Of a stretch of DNA of 64,000 nt, positions 48,969-57,169 are shown piece by piece. Numbering within the stretch: the first letter of the stretch is position 1; each line of letters starts with the position of its first letter. A model generated the notes under the pieces. That model saw only the letters and a list, made by a program, of their open reading frames with translations, was not told the DNA's origin and made no database searches. Source of the DNA: Streptomyces liangshanensis (GTDB taxonomy: Bacteria > Actinomycetota > Actinomycetes > Streptomycetales > Streptomycetaceae). The stretch covers positions 6,951,501-7,015,500 of the forward strand of contig NZ_CP050177.1 in NCBI RefSeq assembly GCF_011694815.1, read 5' to 3'. The position numbers were made by a program, and so were the translations under genes.

Positions 48969-51107
48969 TCAGCCGGCGGATCCGCCGACGACGGTGAGCT
49001 CCTTGCGCGGGGGCTCGGTGCCGCTGTCGGTGTCGGACAGGCCGATCCGGTCGTGCAGGCGGCGCAGGGGGCGCGGCGCGGACCAGGCGTGGCGGCCGAG
49101 GAGCCGCATGGCGGCGGGGACGAGGATGCCGCGGATGAGGAGGGCGTCCATGAGGATGGCGAGTCCGCAGCCGATGCCGAACATCTGGAGGAAGCTCACC
49201 GAGGCGGTGCCGAAGGCGAAGAAGCTGACGGCGAGGAGTCCGGCGGCGGTGGAGACGATCCGGCCCGTGCGGGAGAGTCCCTGGGTGACGGAGTCGACGG
49301 GCCCGGCGCCGGCGTCGTGGAGTTCCTTGATACGGCTGGTGAGGAACACCTCGTAGTCCATGGAGAGTCCGAAGGCGATGCAGAACAGGGCCACGGTCAT
49401 CGCGGTGTCCATGGGGCGGGGGGTGAAGCCGAGCCAGGAGGCGAAGTGGCCGTCCTGGAAGACCCACACCATGGTGCCGATGGAGGCCGAGATGCCCAGG
49501 AGGTTGAGGATCAGCGCGCGGATGGGCTGGGCGACGCTGCCGGTGAACAGGAAGAGCACGATCAGGGTGGTCAGACCCACCAGGCCGGCGGCGTAGGGGA
49601 GTCGTACGCCGATGGCGTGTTTGGTGTCGACCAGTTTGGCGGCGTCACCGGTGACGAGCACGCTCGACGCGTGCGGGGCGGGCAGGGCGCGGATGTCGCC
49701 GACCAGGTCCTGCGCGGCTGTCGAATGGCCGTCCAGGTCGCTGTACACGGTGAGGAGATGGGTGCCGTCCTTCTCGGCGCCGGTGACATGGACGACGTGC
49801 GGCAGGTTCTTCAGTTCGTCCGGCAGCGCGCCGGGATCACCCTTGACGACCACCTGCATCGAGGTGGCCTGGTCGCCGGCGAAGTCGGTGCGCAGCTGGT
49901 CGGAGGTCTGCCGTGCCTGGCTCGACGGGGGCAGCACCCCTTGGTCGGGTGTGCCGAAGACGGCGTGGGTCAGGGGGCCGGCCATGACCAGCAGCAGCGC
50001 CAGCGGTGCGAGCGCCACCAGGGGCCGGCGCATGACCGCACCGGCGAGCCGACCCCAGAACGGCGCCTCGCCGCCACTGGGCCTGCCCTTGGACCACGGC
50101 AGCCGCCCCGCCTCGACGCGGTGGCCCAGCACGGTCAGCAACGCGGGCACCAGGACCAGGGCCGCCACCGCGGCCACGGCGACCACGCCGATGCCCGCGT
50201 AGGCGAACGAGCGCAGGAAGTACAGCGGGAAGACCAGCAGGGCGGACAGCGCGGCGATGACCGTGGCCGCGGAGAAGAGGATGGTCCGGCCGGCGGTACG
50301 TACGGTGGTCACCACGGCGGTACGGGGATCGGCGCCCCGCGCGGCCAGTTCGCGGTAGCGGGCCACCATCAGCAGCGCGTAGTCGACGCCCAGGGCGAGA
50401 CCGAGCGCGGTGGTCAGGTTGATGCCGAAGACCGACACGTCGAGGAACCGCCCGAGTACCGCGAGCTCCGCGAAGGTACCGAGAATCGCCACCAGCCCTA
50501 CGGCGAGCGGCAGCATGGCCGCGACGAAGCCACCGAAGGCCAGGACGAGCAGGAGCAGGGTCAGGGGAATCGCGATCAACTCCGCCCGGGCGAGGTCCTT
50601 CCTCACCTGCGAGGTGACCGTGCGATTGACGACGGCCCCGCCGCCGGCCTCCACGGTGACCTCGGCGTTGTCGCGCGCGTAGGTGGTGGTGAGGTGGTCG
50701 ATCAACGCGGTGTCCTCCTGGTCCACGTTGGCGACGATCTCCGCGGACGTGCCGTCCTTCGACCTGAGGGCGGAACTGTGGGACTGCCAGTACGACGTGA
50801 CCTTGTGTACGCCGGGTTCCGCGGCCAGCTTCTCGGCCAGCGCGGTCCCCGACGCCTCGGGGCCGGCCGCGTCCACCGATCCGGTGCGCGCCTGGACCAG
50901 GAGAACCAGATTGGGCGGGCCGCCGAAGGTGTCGTCGACGATCTGTCCCGCCCGGGTGGAAGGAGCGCCTTCGGCGTCAAAACCACCCCCCTTCAACTGG
51001 GCGAACGCGCCTGCCCCCAGGACGCCCATGGCGACCACGGCGACCGCGGCCAGGACAAGTACCAGTTTTGCCCTGCGATGAACTGCGACAGCGAATGCGG
51101 TGAGCAC
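48969..51107 (-). CDS. MMPL-family RND transporter
   Basis: This 712-residue protein has the two-fold RND/MMPL architecture: an N-terminal helix, an extracytoplasmic domain, a helix bundle with LGLALGVDYALLMVARYREL, a second extracytoplasmic domain, and a second bundle with FGLSMDYEVFLTSRIKE. The two (V/M)DYxx(L/F) motifs mark the proton relay. MMPL proteins export lipids, siderophores or drugs. GTG 51107 is preferred to ATG 51137 because GGAGGGGAG lies just before it. A U-tract terminator separates it from the upstream SDR gene, so it may have its own promoter or depend on readthrough. Confidence 0.92.
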   Translation of the reverse strand: MLTAFAVAVHRRAKLVLVLAAVAVVAMGVLGAGAFAQLKGGGFDAEGAPSTRAGQIVDDTFGGPPNLVLLVQARTGSVDAAGPEASGTALAEKLAAEPGVHKVTSYWQSHSSALRSKDGTSAEIVANVDQEDTALIDHLTTTYARDNAEVTVEAGGGAVVNRTVTSQVRKDLARAELIAIPLTLLLLVLAFGGFVAAMLPLAVGLVAILGTFAELAVLGRFLDVSVFGINLTTALGLALGVDYALLMVARYRELAARGADPRTAVVTTVRTAGRTILFSAATVIAALSALLVFPLYFLRSFAYAGIGVVAVAAVAALVLVPALLTVLGHRVEAGRLPWSKGRPSGGEAPFWGRLAGAVMRRPLVALAPLALLLVMAGPLTHAVFGTPDQGVLPPSSQARQTSDQLRTDFAGDQATSMQVVVKGDPGALPDELKNLPHVVHVTGAEKDGTHLLTVYSDLDGHSTAAQDLVGDIRALPAPHASSVLVTGDAAKLVDTKHAIGVRLPYAAGLVGLTTLIVLFLFTGSVAQPIRALILNLLGISASIGTMVWVFQDGHFASWLGFTPRPMDTAMTVALFCIAFGLSMDYEVFLTSRIKELHDAGAGPVDSVTQGLSRTGRIVSTAAGLLAVSFFAFGTASVSFLQMFGIGCGLAILMDALLIRGILVPAAMRLLGRHAWSAPRPLRRLHDRIGLSDTDSGTEPPRKELTVVGGSAG

Positions 51108-51152
51108 AGAACTCCCCTCCCGAATGAATGTGGCCATGCTTGATCTGGGCAG

Positions 51153-51197
51153 AAAAAACGGAGGGCCTGATCGAGGGGACTTCCCTCCGGCCCTCCG
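51153..51197 (-). terminator. Intrinsic terminator with U-tract after SDR gene
   Basis: On the minus strand, CGGAGGGCC (51189-51197) pairs with GGCCCTCCG (51159-51167) and is followed by six T residues (51153-51158). A classical U-tract is uncommon in this GC-rich window. Confidence 0.8.
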
Positions 51198-51222
51198 TGG
51201 ACAGGAATGTGCCGAGGTCTCT

Positions 51223-52086
51223 CTACGTGCTTCGCCGACTCGCGAGCGTTTCGTGGTAGGTCTGTCCCCGGCTCATCCCGAGGAATGTGGTGACGGGCCG
51301 CTGCGCGAGCGCGCTCGCGATGAAGTCACCGATACGGGGTGAGAACGCCTCTCCCAGGAGAAGCATGTTCGCCATCCGTGGCAGCACCACGCGGCGCTTG
51401 CCATGTCGCACCGCGGACACCACGGCCCGCGCGACGCCCTCCGGCGTCAGCGGGGTCATGTGCCGGAACGGCGGAGGCATCTCGTCGGCCTCCGCGTCGC
51501 GCAGCAGGTCCGTGGCGGTAAGGGCCGGATAGATCACCGAGACGCCGATCCCGCCGCCCTTGACCTCCTGGCGGAGGCTGTCCGAGAAGGCGGAGACGGC
51601 GTGCATCACGATCGCGTAGGAGCCGAAGCGGGAGAACGCCTTGCGTCCCATCACGGACGACATGTTGACAATCGCGCCCGACCCCTGCTGCCGGAAGACC
51701 GGCAGTACGTGTCGCGTCACGCTGATCATTCCGAAAAGGCTCGCCTGGAGCGTCTGGTGGACCTTGTCCGGGAATTCCTCGGATTCGATCTCGCCGACCT
51801 TTCCGATTCCGGCGTTGTTCACCAGGACGTCGATTCTCCCGAATCGACGGGTCGCGGCTTCCACCAGGGCCGCCACGTCACTCTCGGAGGTCACGTCGGT
51901 CGGCACCGACAGCACTTGCGAGCCCAGTGTGCGCGCCTCGGTCTCCACCTGGTCGAGCCGTGGGGCCGAGCGCGCCGCGAGAACGAGTTGCGCTCCTTCC
52001 CGGGCGAACGCCAGAGCGACGGCTCTGCCGATTCCCCGCGATGCCCCCGTGATCAGTACCACCTTGTTCTCGAAGAACACGATCAC
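51223..52086 (-). CDS. SDR-family protein with catalytic Lys replaced by Met
   Basis: This 287-residue protein has SDR features: VLITGASRGIGRAVAL, NNAGIGKVG, the catalytic serine in IVNMSSVMG and the catalytic tyrosine in GSYAIVMHAVSAFSDSL. The residue four after Tyr, which should be Lys, is Met (codon ATG). A long C-terminal tail follows (VLPRMANMLLLGEAFSP). It may be weakly active or act on a bound ligand without chemistry. GTG 52086 follows GAGGGAAG by six bases; an ATG at 52116 overlaps the operator. Operator copy A (52101-52114) is just upstream, so it is likely in the MarR regulon. Confidence 0.88.
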   Translation of the reverse strand: MIVFFENKVVLITGASRGIGRAVALAFAREGAQLVLAARSAPRLDQVETEARTLGSQVLSVPTDVTSESDVAALVEAATRRFGRIDVLVNNAGIGKVGEIESEEFPDKVHQTLQASLFGMISVTRHVLPVFRQQGSGAIVNMSSVMGRKAFSRFGSYAIVMHAVSAFSDSLRQEVKGGGIGVSVIYPALTATDLLRDAEADEMPPPFRHMTPLTPEGVARAVVSAVRHGKRRVVLPRMANMLLLGEAFSPRIGDFIASALAQRPVTTFLGMSRGQTYHETLASRRST

Positions 52087-52100
52087 ACACTTCCCTCGAC

Positions 52101-52114
52101 GTTGTATATGCAAC
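52101..52114. promoter_or_regulatory. MarR-type operator, site A
   Basis: GTTGTATATGCAAC, a near-perfect palindrome, lies 15 bp before the SDR start. Related sites are at 59007, 59052 and 62751. Confidence 0.75.
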
Positions 52115-52155
52115 ATGTGGGCCGAAAATAATGGGCCGCGGGCCGGCCCTTGTGT

Positions 52156-52596
52156 CTACGCGCCCGGCGGATAGCCCATGCCGCTCGCGATCCCCTGGAG
52201 CGCGGTGACGCCTGTCGCCCCCAGGATCCGTGCGGCCTCTCGCTGGGCCTGCCGCCACTCGGGCATCACCGACTCGATCTTGGCCCGGCCGGCGGGGGTC
52301 AGCTCGATCTCCCGTATCCCTTTGGCGTCGGACGACACGATCTCGACCCAGCCGTGATGCAGCAGCAGTTTCAGGTTCCGGCTGACCGTCGATCTCTCCA
52401 GTTGGAGCACGTCGCCCAGCTTCGAGGGAGGGCACGGGCCCGCCGCGCCCAGGGCGGCCAGAAGGTTGACCTGGGCGATGGTCACTCCGTGGCGGTCGAG
52501 CGCGCCGTCGTAGAGACTGGTGACGGCGCGCCCGATCAGCCGGACCCGCACGGCCAGACAGTCATGCACGATCTCTCTGACGGAGGACTCTCCCAT
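52156..52596 (-). CDS. MarR-family transcriptional regulator
   Basis: This 146-residue protein has the MarR fold: HGVTIAQVNLLAALGAAGPC, then LGDVLQLERSTVSRNLKLLLHHGWVEI, and the wing SSDAKGIREIELTPAG. It sits between the SDR gene and the hemerythrin gene on the minus strand. The recurring ATAT-centred palindrome in this region, including one before the neighbouring SDR, fits a MarR dimer, so this is the most likely binder (inference). The ligand is unknown. Confidence 0.92.
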   Translation of the reverse strand: MGESSVREIVHDCLAVRVRLIGRAVTSLYDGALDRHGVTIAQVNLLAALGAAGPCPPSKLGDVLQLERSTVSRNLKLLLHHGWVEIVSSDAKGIREIELTPAGRAKIESVMPEWRQAQREAARILGATGVTALQGIASGMGYPPGA

Positions 52597-52605
52597 GGGT
52601 CCATT

Positions 52606-52619
52606 GTTGTAGCTGCATC
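52606..52619. promoter_or_regulatory. Weak MarR-type operator, site B
   Basis: GTTGTAGCTGCATC differs from the consensus mainly at the central ATAT. It lies 10 bp before the MarR start and could give autoregulation. Confidence 0.4.
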
Positions 52620-53337
52620 AAGCGGATGTCAAGCCGGGGCCGGGTTCGATGTGTCCGTCGCCGACGCGCGGTGGGGTGGGCGTGCCGTACACACGCCTGG
52701 CGTGGCGGGCGTAGACGCGCGGACCCACGAACGGCATCACCAGGCGGGCGGCGAGGGGAGCCTTGGAGAGAATCTCCTTCAACACCAGCGGGTCGCCCTC
52801 GTACATCACCATGCCGAGCACGAGCGGCAGGTCCTGCTTGGGGGTGCCGTTCAGGCCGTGCTCTCCGAGCTGGGCCCATTCCGCGGCGGTGACGTGCTCC
52901 TCGACCAAGGGAAGGATTCTCTCCTCCTCCATGGCCATGTGCTCCTGGAGGCGGGCGCTCAGCGTTTCGCAGGACGCGGCGAGCAGCTCGCCGCCCCGGG
53001 CGCTCTCCTTCCAGGCGGCCAGCAGCTCGGTCACGTCGCGGAGCGCCGTCTCGATCCCGTGGTGCTGCTCCTCCATGGTGGGCACGATGGCCGAGGTCTG
53101 CTCGCCGCCGCGCTCCAGGAGGAGTGGCCACAGGACGAGGTCCTCGCCCTCGTGGTGCAGATGCAGCACGAGGCAGATCTTCTCGGCGTGGGTCGCGACG
53201 ATCTTGGCGCGCTTGATGTCGCCCGGGGGTACGCCTCGGACGAGTCCGGGCAGGAGACGGAACTCGCGACGCAGCATCACGTGCGCTGTGTACATGTCGC
53301 GGACGTCCGCCATGCTCTCGCCGGCTTGGGTTGTCAC
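52618..53337 (-). CDS. Hemerythrin HHE-domain protein
   Basis: This 239-residue protein has an N-terminal hemerythrin-like four-helix bundle with iron-ligand patterns MYTAHVMLRREF, CLVLHLHHEGEDLVLWPLL, MEEQHHGIETAL and RLQEHMAMEEERILPL. A C-terminal region (LAARLVMPFVGPRVYARHARR) resembles actinobacterial cation-binding proteins. It probably binds a di-iron centre for O2, NO or redox sensing. The GTG start at 53337 gives the full bundle; ATG 53313 is an alternative. The MarR gene starts 21 bp downstream, so the two are co-transcribed. Confidence 0.88.
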   Translation of the reverse strand: MTTQAGESMADVRDMYTAHVMLRREFRLLPGLVRGVPPGDIKRAKIVATHAEKICLVLHLHHEGEDLVLWPLLLERGGEQTSAIVPTMEEQHHGIETALRDVTELLAAWKESARGGELLAASCETLSARLQEHMAMEEERILPLVEEHVTAAEWAQLGEHGLNGTPKQDLPLVLGMVMYEGDPLVLKEILSKAPLAARLVMPFVGPRVYARHARRVYGTPTPPRVGDGHIEPGPGLTSA

Positions 53338-53367
53338 AGGTTGCCTCTGTCGGTCGGTGACGCGACG

Positions 53368-53385
53368 CCCGGCCCAGGGGCCGGG
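53368..53385 (-). terminator. Hairpin after TetR gene
   Basis: CCCGGCCC-AG-GGGCCGGG is a perfect 8-bp stem in the gap between the TetR stop and the hemerythrin start. Confidence 0.55.
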
Positions 53386-53401
53386 GATCGCGGACGGGAA
53401 T

Positions 53402-54067
53402 TCACTGAGGGGTGGGTGGGAGGGGTGGGTCCAGTGTCCGCAGCAGACTGCGGGCGGGTGGCCCCGCCGGCAGCGGTTCGCTGTCGACCAGCGCGCAGGA
53501 CTGGAGGAAGAAGGCGGTCAGGCGGCGTGACGCCTTCGCCGCGTTGGAGCCGGTTCCGATGACCACCCCCGCGTTGGCGAGCAGGAACAACGGCAGGTCG
53601 TGCGGGGAGAAGTCCCCGCGCAGGACTCCGGCCTCCTTCGCGCGACGGACCAGGCGCGTGAATCCCCGCAGGGCGCGCCGCCGTTCGGCTTCCAGTTCCG
53701 CCGAGGCCGGAAAGCTCGTGTTCAGTACGGCCGCGAAACCCCGGTCCTCACACTGCATCCGGCACACGAGCTCCACGTAGCCGCGGAACGCCGCCCAGGG
53801 ATCCGGGTTCTCCGCCGCCGCTTCCGCCGCGTCCGCGTACTCGCGTACCCGGGGAGCGAATACCTCGGCCACCAGGTCTTCCCGCTGGGGAAAGTTGCGC
53901 TGAAGGGTCGCGATCCCCACCTTCGCGTGCCGCGCGATCTCGTTGAGCGACACCTCCAGACCGCGCGCGGCGTACAGGTCCGTCGCCGCGGTGAGCACTT
54001 TCACGCGGTTCCGTCGCGCGTCCGTACGGCGCTGCCGGGGCGGAACGGTGTCCTCGTACAAGACCAC
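53402..54067 (-). CDS. TetR-family transcriptional regulator
   Basis: This 221-residue protein has the TetR N-terminal domain (RVKVLTAATDLYAARGLEVS, then RHAKVGIATLQRNFPQREDLV) and a C-terminal SBD-like domain with a proline-rich tail. It is the last gene of the DUF1579-LLM-TetR operon and probably autoregulates through the long palindrome at 55814-55837. GTG 54067 is chosen; a TTG at 54061 has better spacing from GAGGAG and is an alternative. Confidence 0.9.
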   Translation of the reverse strand: MVLYEDTVPPRQRRTDARRNRVKVLTAATDLYAARGLEVSLNEIARHAKVGIATLQRNFPQREDLVAEVFAPRVREYADAAEAAAENPDPWAAFRGYVELVCRMQCEDRGFAAVLNTSFPASAELEAERRRALRGFTRLVRRAKEAGVLRGDFSPHDLPLFLLANAGVVIGTGSNAAKASRRLTAFFLQSCALVDSEPLPAGPPARSLLRTLDPPLPPTPQ

Positions 54068-54110
54068 ACTCCTCGGTCTGGGAGCTTCGTGTGCGGGTCG
54101 ACTGCCGATC

Positions 54111-55172
54111 CTATGCCGGAGCGGCGTGGTGGGACGCGTCCCGTAGCGCCGGAGCGATGGTCCGGCCCAGGTGCTCCAGGGAGGAGCCGACCGCGTCTTC
54201 CGGCAGGCCACCCCAGTCGACCAGGGCTTGGAGACGATCGAACCGGATCGCTTCGTGGAGGCGGAGCGCCTTCTCGGTGATGTGCTCGGGGGTCCCGACC
54301 AGGAGGTGTCCGTGCGGTCCCAGACCGGCCTCGAACTGCTCCGGCAGTACGGTGAAGCCGCCACCATTCGGACTCTTGGGCCGCAGGAACTCCCGGTAGT
54401 AGGGGTACGTGTCACGGGCGTTCGCGGCGCTGTCCGTGGCGAAGAAGTGGACACCGAGGCCGAGGCGGAGCCGGTCGGTGGTCCCCGCCTCCTCGCCGGC
54501 GGCCCGGTAGCGCGCGGCGAGGTACGCGAGGCGTTCGGCGGGCCCGCCGATGTATCCGAGCATCATGGGCAGTCCCAGCCGTCCGGCCCGCTCGGCGCTC
54601 TCGGGAGTACCCCCGACGCCGACCCAGACCGGCAGGGGATCCTGCTGGGCGCGAGGGACGACCGCGGCGGCGTCGAGCCCGCTGCGGAAGCGTCCGCGCC
54701 AGGTGACGTGCGCGGTGCCGCGGACGCGCAGGAAGAGCTCCAGCTTCTCCTCGAACACGGCGTCGTACTTCTCCATGGGCACCCCGAACAGCCGGAACGG
54801 GTCGGGATAGGCGCTGCGGCCCACCGTGACCTCCGCGCGGCCGGCGCTGACGAGATCCAGCGTGGCGAAGTCTTCGTAGAGCCGTACCGGATCGAGGGTG
54901 CTCAGCGTGCTGACCGAACTGGTGAGCCGGATGGTCGAGGTACGGGCCGCGATCGCGGCCAGCACCACCGCGGGAGAGGAGACCGCGAAGTCGGGACTGT
55001 GGTGCTCGCCGATTCCTATGTGGTCCAGACCGAGCCGCTCGGCGGTCTCCCCGAGGACGACGAGCCGGCGGTGCCGTTCCCCGGTGGTCACGTTCCTCCC
55101 GTCGACCGTCGGGGACTGGATGTCGGTGAGGGACGCGATCCCGACGTCCGTGGCGGGGAGTGGTGCGTTCAT
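54111..55172 (-). CDS. LLM-class flavin-dependent oxidoreductase
   Basis: This 353-residue protein is a bacterial-luciferase-like TIM barrel: DVGIASLTDIQSP, AERLGLDHIGIGEHHSPDFA, TSTIRLTSSVSTLSTLDPVR, VTVGRSAYPDPFRLFG, PVWVGVGGTPESAERAGRLG and LVGTPEHITEKALRLHE. It uses FMN or F420 on an unknown substrate. ATG 55172 follows GGAAGA; ATG 55223 overlaps the upstream stop codon (ATGA) and would give a coupled, longer form. It is the middle gene of the DUF1579-LLM-TetR operon. Confidence 0.9.
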   Translation of the reverse strand: MNAPLPATDVGIASLTDIQSPTVDGRNVTTGERHRRLVVLGETAERLGLDHIGIGEHHSPDFAVSSPAVVLAAIAARTSTIRLTSSVSTLSTLDPVRLYEDFATLDLVSAGRAEVTVGRSAYPDPFRLFGVPMEKYDAVFEEKLELFLRVRGTAHVTWRGRFRSGLDAAAVVPRAQQDPLPVWVGVGGTPESAERAGRLGLPMMLGYIGGPAERLAYLAARYRAAGEEAGTTDRLRLGLGVHFFATDSAANARDTYPYYREFLRPKSPNGGGFTVLPEQFEAGLGPHGHLLVGTPEHITEKALRLHEAIRFDRLQALVDWGGLPEDAVGSSLEHLGRTIAPALRDASHHAAPA

Positions 55173-55219
55173 GGGGCGTTGTCTTCCGGCGGGGTCCTCG
55201 ACGGCGTGCGACGGGGAGG

Positions 55220-55747
55220 TCATGCGGCGGACGGGGAGACCCGGCGGACGTCTTCCTCGTCGACCGGGATCCACCCCTGCCCGAGGTCGATCTCGCCGAT
55301 GTGGTGGTAGGAGTCCTGGTCGTGCCGCGTGAACGTGTCACGCAGCGGCACGGTGGCACCGGCCATCGTGATCGTCCCCTCGAAGACGAGGGTGTCGCCG
55401 CTCCAGCCCGTGGAACGCTGGCGCGCCCGGCCCCCGTTGCTGTCGAACCAGTCGGCGACGAATTCGTCCGACGCGGTGTCGTACCCCCACAGGTAGGTCG
55501 CGCGCAGCGGATTCCTGTTCTCCGGAGTGGGTCGCTCGGCGGTGCTGATCCGCAGGAAGTGCGGATCGAGCTCGCCGGAACCGACTATGTCCATGTGGAT
55601 CGGCTTCTCCGGGGCGAAGGGAGTGTGGTGAAACTTTCCCGGCGCGTCCCAGGAGCCCAGGAAGAAGGAGAGTTCATCCATCCGGAAGCCCACGTCCTGA
55701 CCTGCGCGTTCCTGGCTGCCGGCGGCGTTGTTGTCGGAGTCGCCCAT
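55220..55747 (-). CDS. DUF1579-like protein
   Basis: This 175-residue protein resembles the DUF1579 lipocalin-like barrel: ELSFFLGSWDAPGKF, then ATYLWGYDTASDEFVADWFD, LVFEGTITMAGATVPLRDTF and a closing HHIGEIDLGQGWIPVDEE. The function is unknown; the fold suggests a small-molecule pocket. ATG 55747, behind GAGAGGTGG, is chosen. It is the first gene of an operon with an LLM oxidoreductase and a TetR regulator, directly downstream of a strong palindrome. Confidence 0.8.
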   Translation of the reverse strand: MGDSDNNAAGSQERAGQDVGFRMDELSFFLGSWDAPGKFHHTPFAPEKPIHMDIVGSGELDPHFLRISTAERPTPENRNPLRATYLWGYDTASDEFVADWFDSNGGRARQRSTGWSGDTLVFEGTITMAGATVPLRDTFTRHDQDSYHHIGEIDLGQGWIPVDEEDVRRVSPSAA

Positions 55748-55813
55748 GACGTTCCACCTCTCGTCGGCCGTGGGAGCGCGTGCGTCGCGCTCCCGGCGGG
55801 ACCACGCTACCTC

Positions 55814-55837
55814 TAAATGGTGCGCCCGCACCAGTTA
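55814..55837. promoter_or_regulatory. TetR-type palindrome before the DUF1579 operon
   Basis: Arms TAAATGGTGCG and CGCACCAGTTA, 10 of 11 positions complementary, flank a CC centre. A further half-like GCGGGCGCACCA lies at 55845-55856 and pairs with TGGTGCGCCCGC at 55818. The site is 67-90 bp before the DUF1579 start and is the probable operator of the TetR protein encoded in the operon. Confidence 0.75.
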
Positions 55838-55906
55838 AATCGGAGCGGGCGCACCACTTGGCTGTGCGGCCTGCTCGGCGTCCGAGCACGGCGTCATCGC
55901 CTCGTG

Positions 55907-57064
55907 TCAGGCCGTGTTCAGCCAGAGCAGGAAACGCGCGGCCTGGTCCTTCCAGAGGCCGGGGCGGCTCATGGAGAGGTGCCCGACCGAGTCGGCGGAG
56001 GCCGGACGGATCACGACCTTCGCGTTCCGCACCTCGGCACTGTCGCGCTCCAGGATCCGCAGGCTGTCGGGGTAGAACTCGTCGTCCGCGAAGTTGAGGG
56101 CGAAGACCTTGGCCCGGATGTCTCCCAGGCGTGGTTCGGCGTCGAAGTCCGCCGACGCCTCGAAGGCGTAGAGGAGGTCGTTCGCGTCCTGGCCCGCGGT
56201 CTGCGACTTCACGGCCTGTATGTACTGGTCCGCGGCCTGGGGCGAGGTGATCTGCGCCTGGAGGTTGGGCACCCCGTTGATCATCATCTGGGCCACGTTG
56301 AACGCCACGGCCGCGGAGGGCGGCTGCTGCCGGTAGTTCCCGTTCTCGTAGGCCGGATCGGACTTGACGCCGTCGATGATCACCCGGCGCCACAGCAGGT
56401 TGCGGCCGCTGACCGGCGCCGGAAAGCACGCCACCGGCATGATCCCGTCCATCGCGTCGGGGTACGCCTCGGCCCACTGCCAGGCGTTCATGCATCCCAT
56501 GGACATTCCCACCACGGCACGCAGGTGGGGGATGCCGAGCGTCTCCGTGACCAGCTTGTGCTGGAGATCGACCATGTCCTGGTACCCGTAGTGCGGGAAG
56601 CCGGCCCTCAGGCCGTCGCTGGGCTTGCTCGACCCGCCGTGCCCGACGGCGTCCGGAATGATCACGAAGTAGCGGGTGATGTCGAAGGGGGCACCCGGGG
56701 CGAAGAGGGCGTCCTGGAATTCCGGGGTCAAGAGGTTCTGGCCGGCGGCCCCCGTCCAGTGCAGGAGGAGAACCGCGTTGTCGACGGTTCCGTGCCGGTT
56801 CACGTGCGGGGTGCCGAGCAGGGCGTAGTGGAGGCGCAACCGGGCGAGCGTCTCGCCGTCGCGGAACGTGTAGTCGGTGTAAGTGACGTCTTGCTGGCGG
56901 GGGTTGACCACGGTGGTCGGTCGGTCGGAGGACAGCACGCTCAGGGATGCCTCGGCGGCGGTCCGCCGTTGAGCGGGGGCCTGCGCCGGACTCGCCGTGC
57001 GGTGAGTGACACCACTCACCGCCACGACGAGGAGGGCCAGTAGGAGGCTGGGGAGCTTCCTCAT
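55907..57064 (-). CDS. Secreted alpha/beta hydrolase, homoserine O-acetyltransferase (MetX)-like
   Basis: This 385-residue protein starts with a signal peptide (MRKLPSLLLALLVVAVSGV). The body is MetX-like: LHYALLGTPHVNRHGTVDNA, LLLHWTGAAGQN, VIIPDAVGHGGSSKPSDGL, a nucleophile elbow GMSMGCMNAWQW, ACFPAPVSGRNLLWRR, and a late DSVGHLSM with the catalytic His. A secreted MetX-like protein is unlikely to work in methionine synthesis; it is probably an esterase or acyltransferase acting outside the cell. ATG 57064 follows AAAGGA. It is a single gene between two operons. Confidence 0.85.
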   Translation of the reverse strand: MRKLPSLLLALLVVAVSGVTHRTASPAQAPAQRRTAAEASLSVLSSDRPTTVVNPRQQDVTYTDYTFRDGETLARLRLHYALLGTPHVNRHGTVDNAVLLLHWTGAAGQNLLTPEFQDALFAPGAPFDITRYFVIIPDAVGHGGSSKPSDGLRAGFPHYGYQDMVDLQHKLVTETLGIPHLRAVVGMSMGCMNAWQWAEAYPDAMDGIMPVACFPAPVSGRNLLWRRVIIDGVKSDPAYENGNYRQQPPSAAVAFNVAQMMINGVPNLQAQITSPQAADQYIQAVKSQTAGQDANDLLYAFEASADFDAEPRLGDIRAKVFALNFADDEFYPDSLRILERDSAEVRNAKVVIRPASADSVGHLSMSRPGLWKDQAARFLLWLNTA

Positions 57065-57169
57065 GCTTGTCGGTCCTTTCGGCGAAGAGGGCGCGGCGCG
57101 ATCACACGTCGAGTCGTAGGGCCGCGTCATGATCCGCGTCCGCGCACGTCAGCGGTGGGGACGAAGTGA

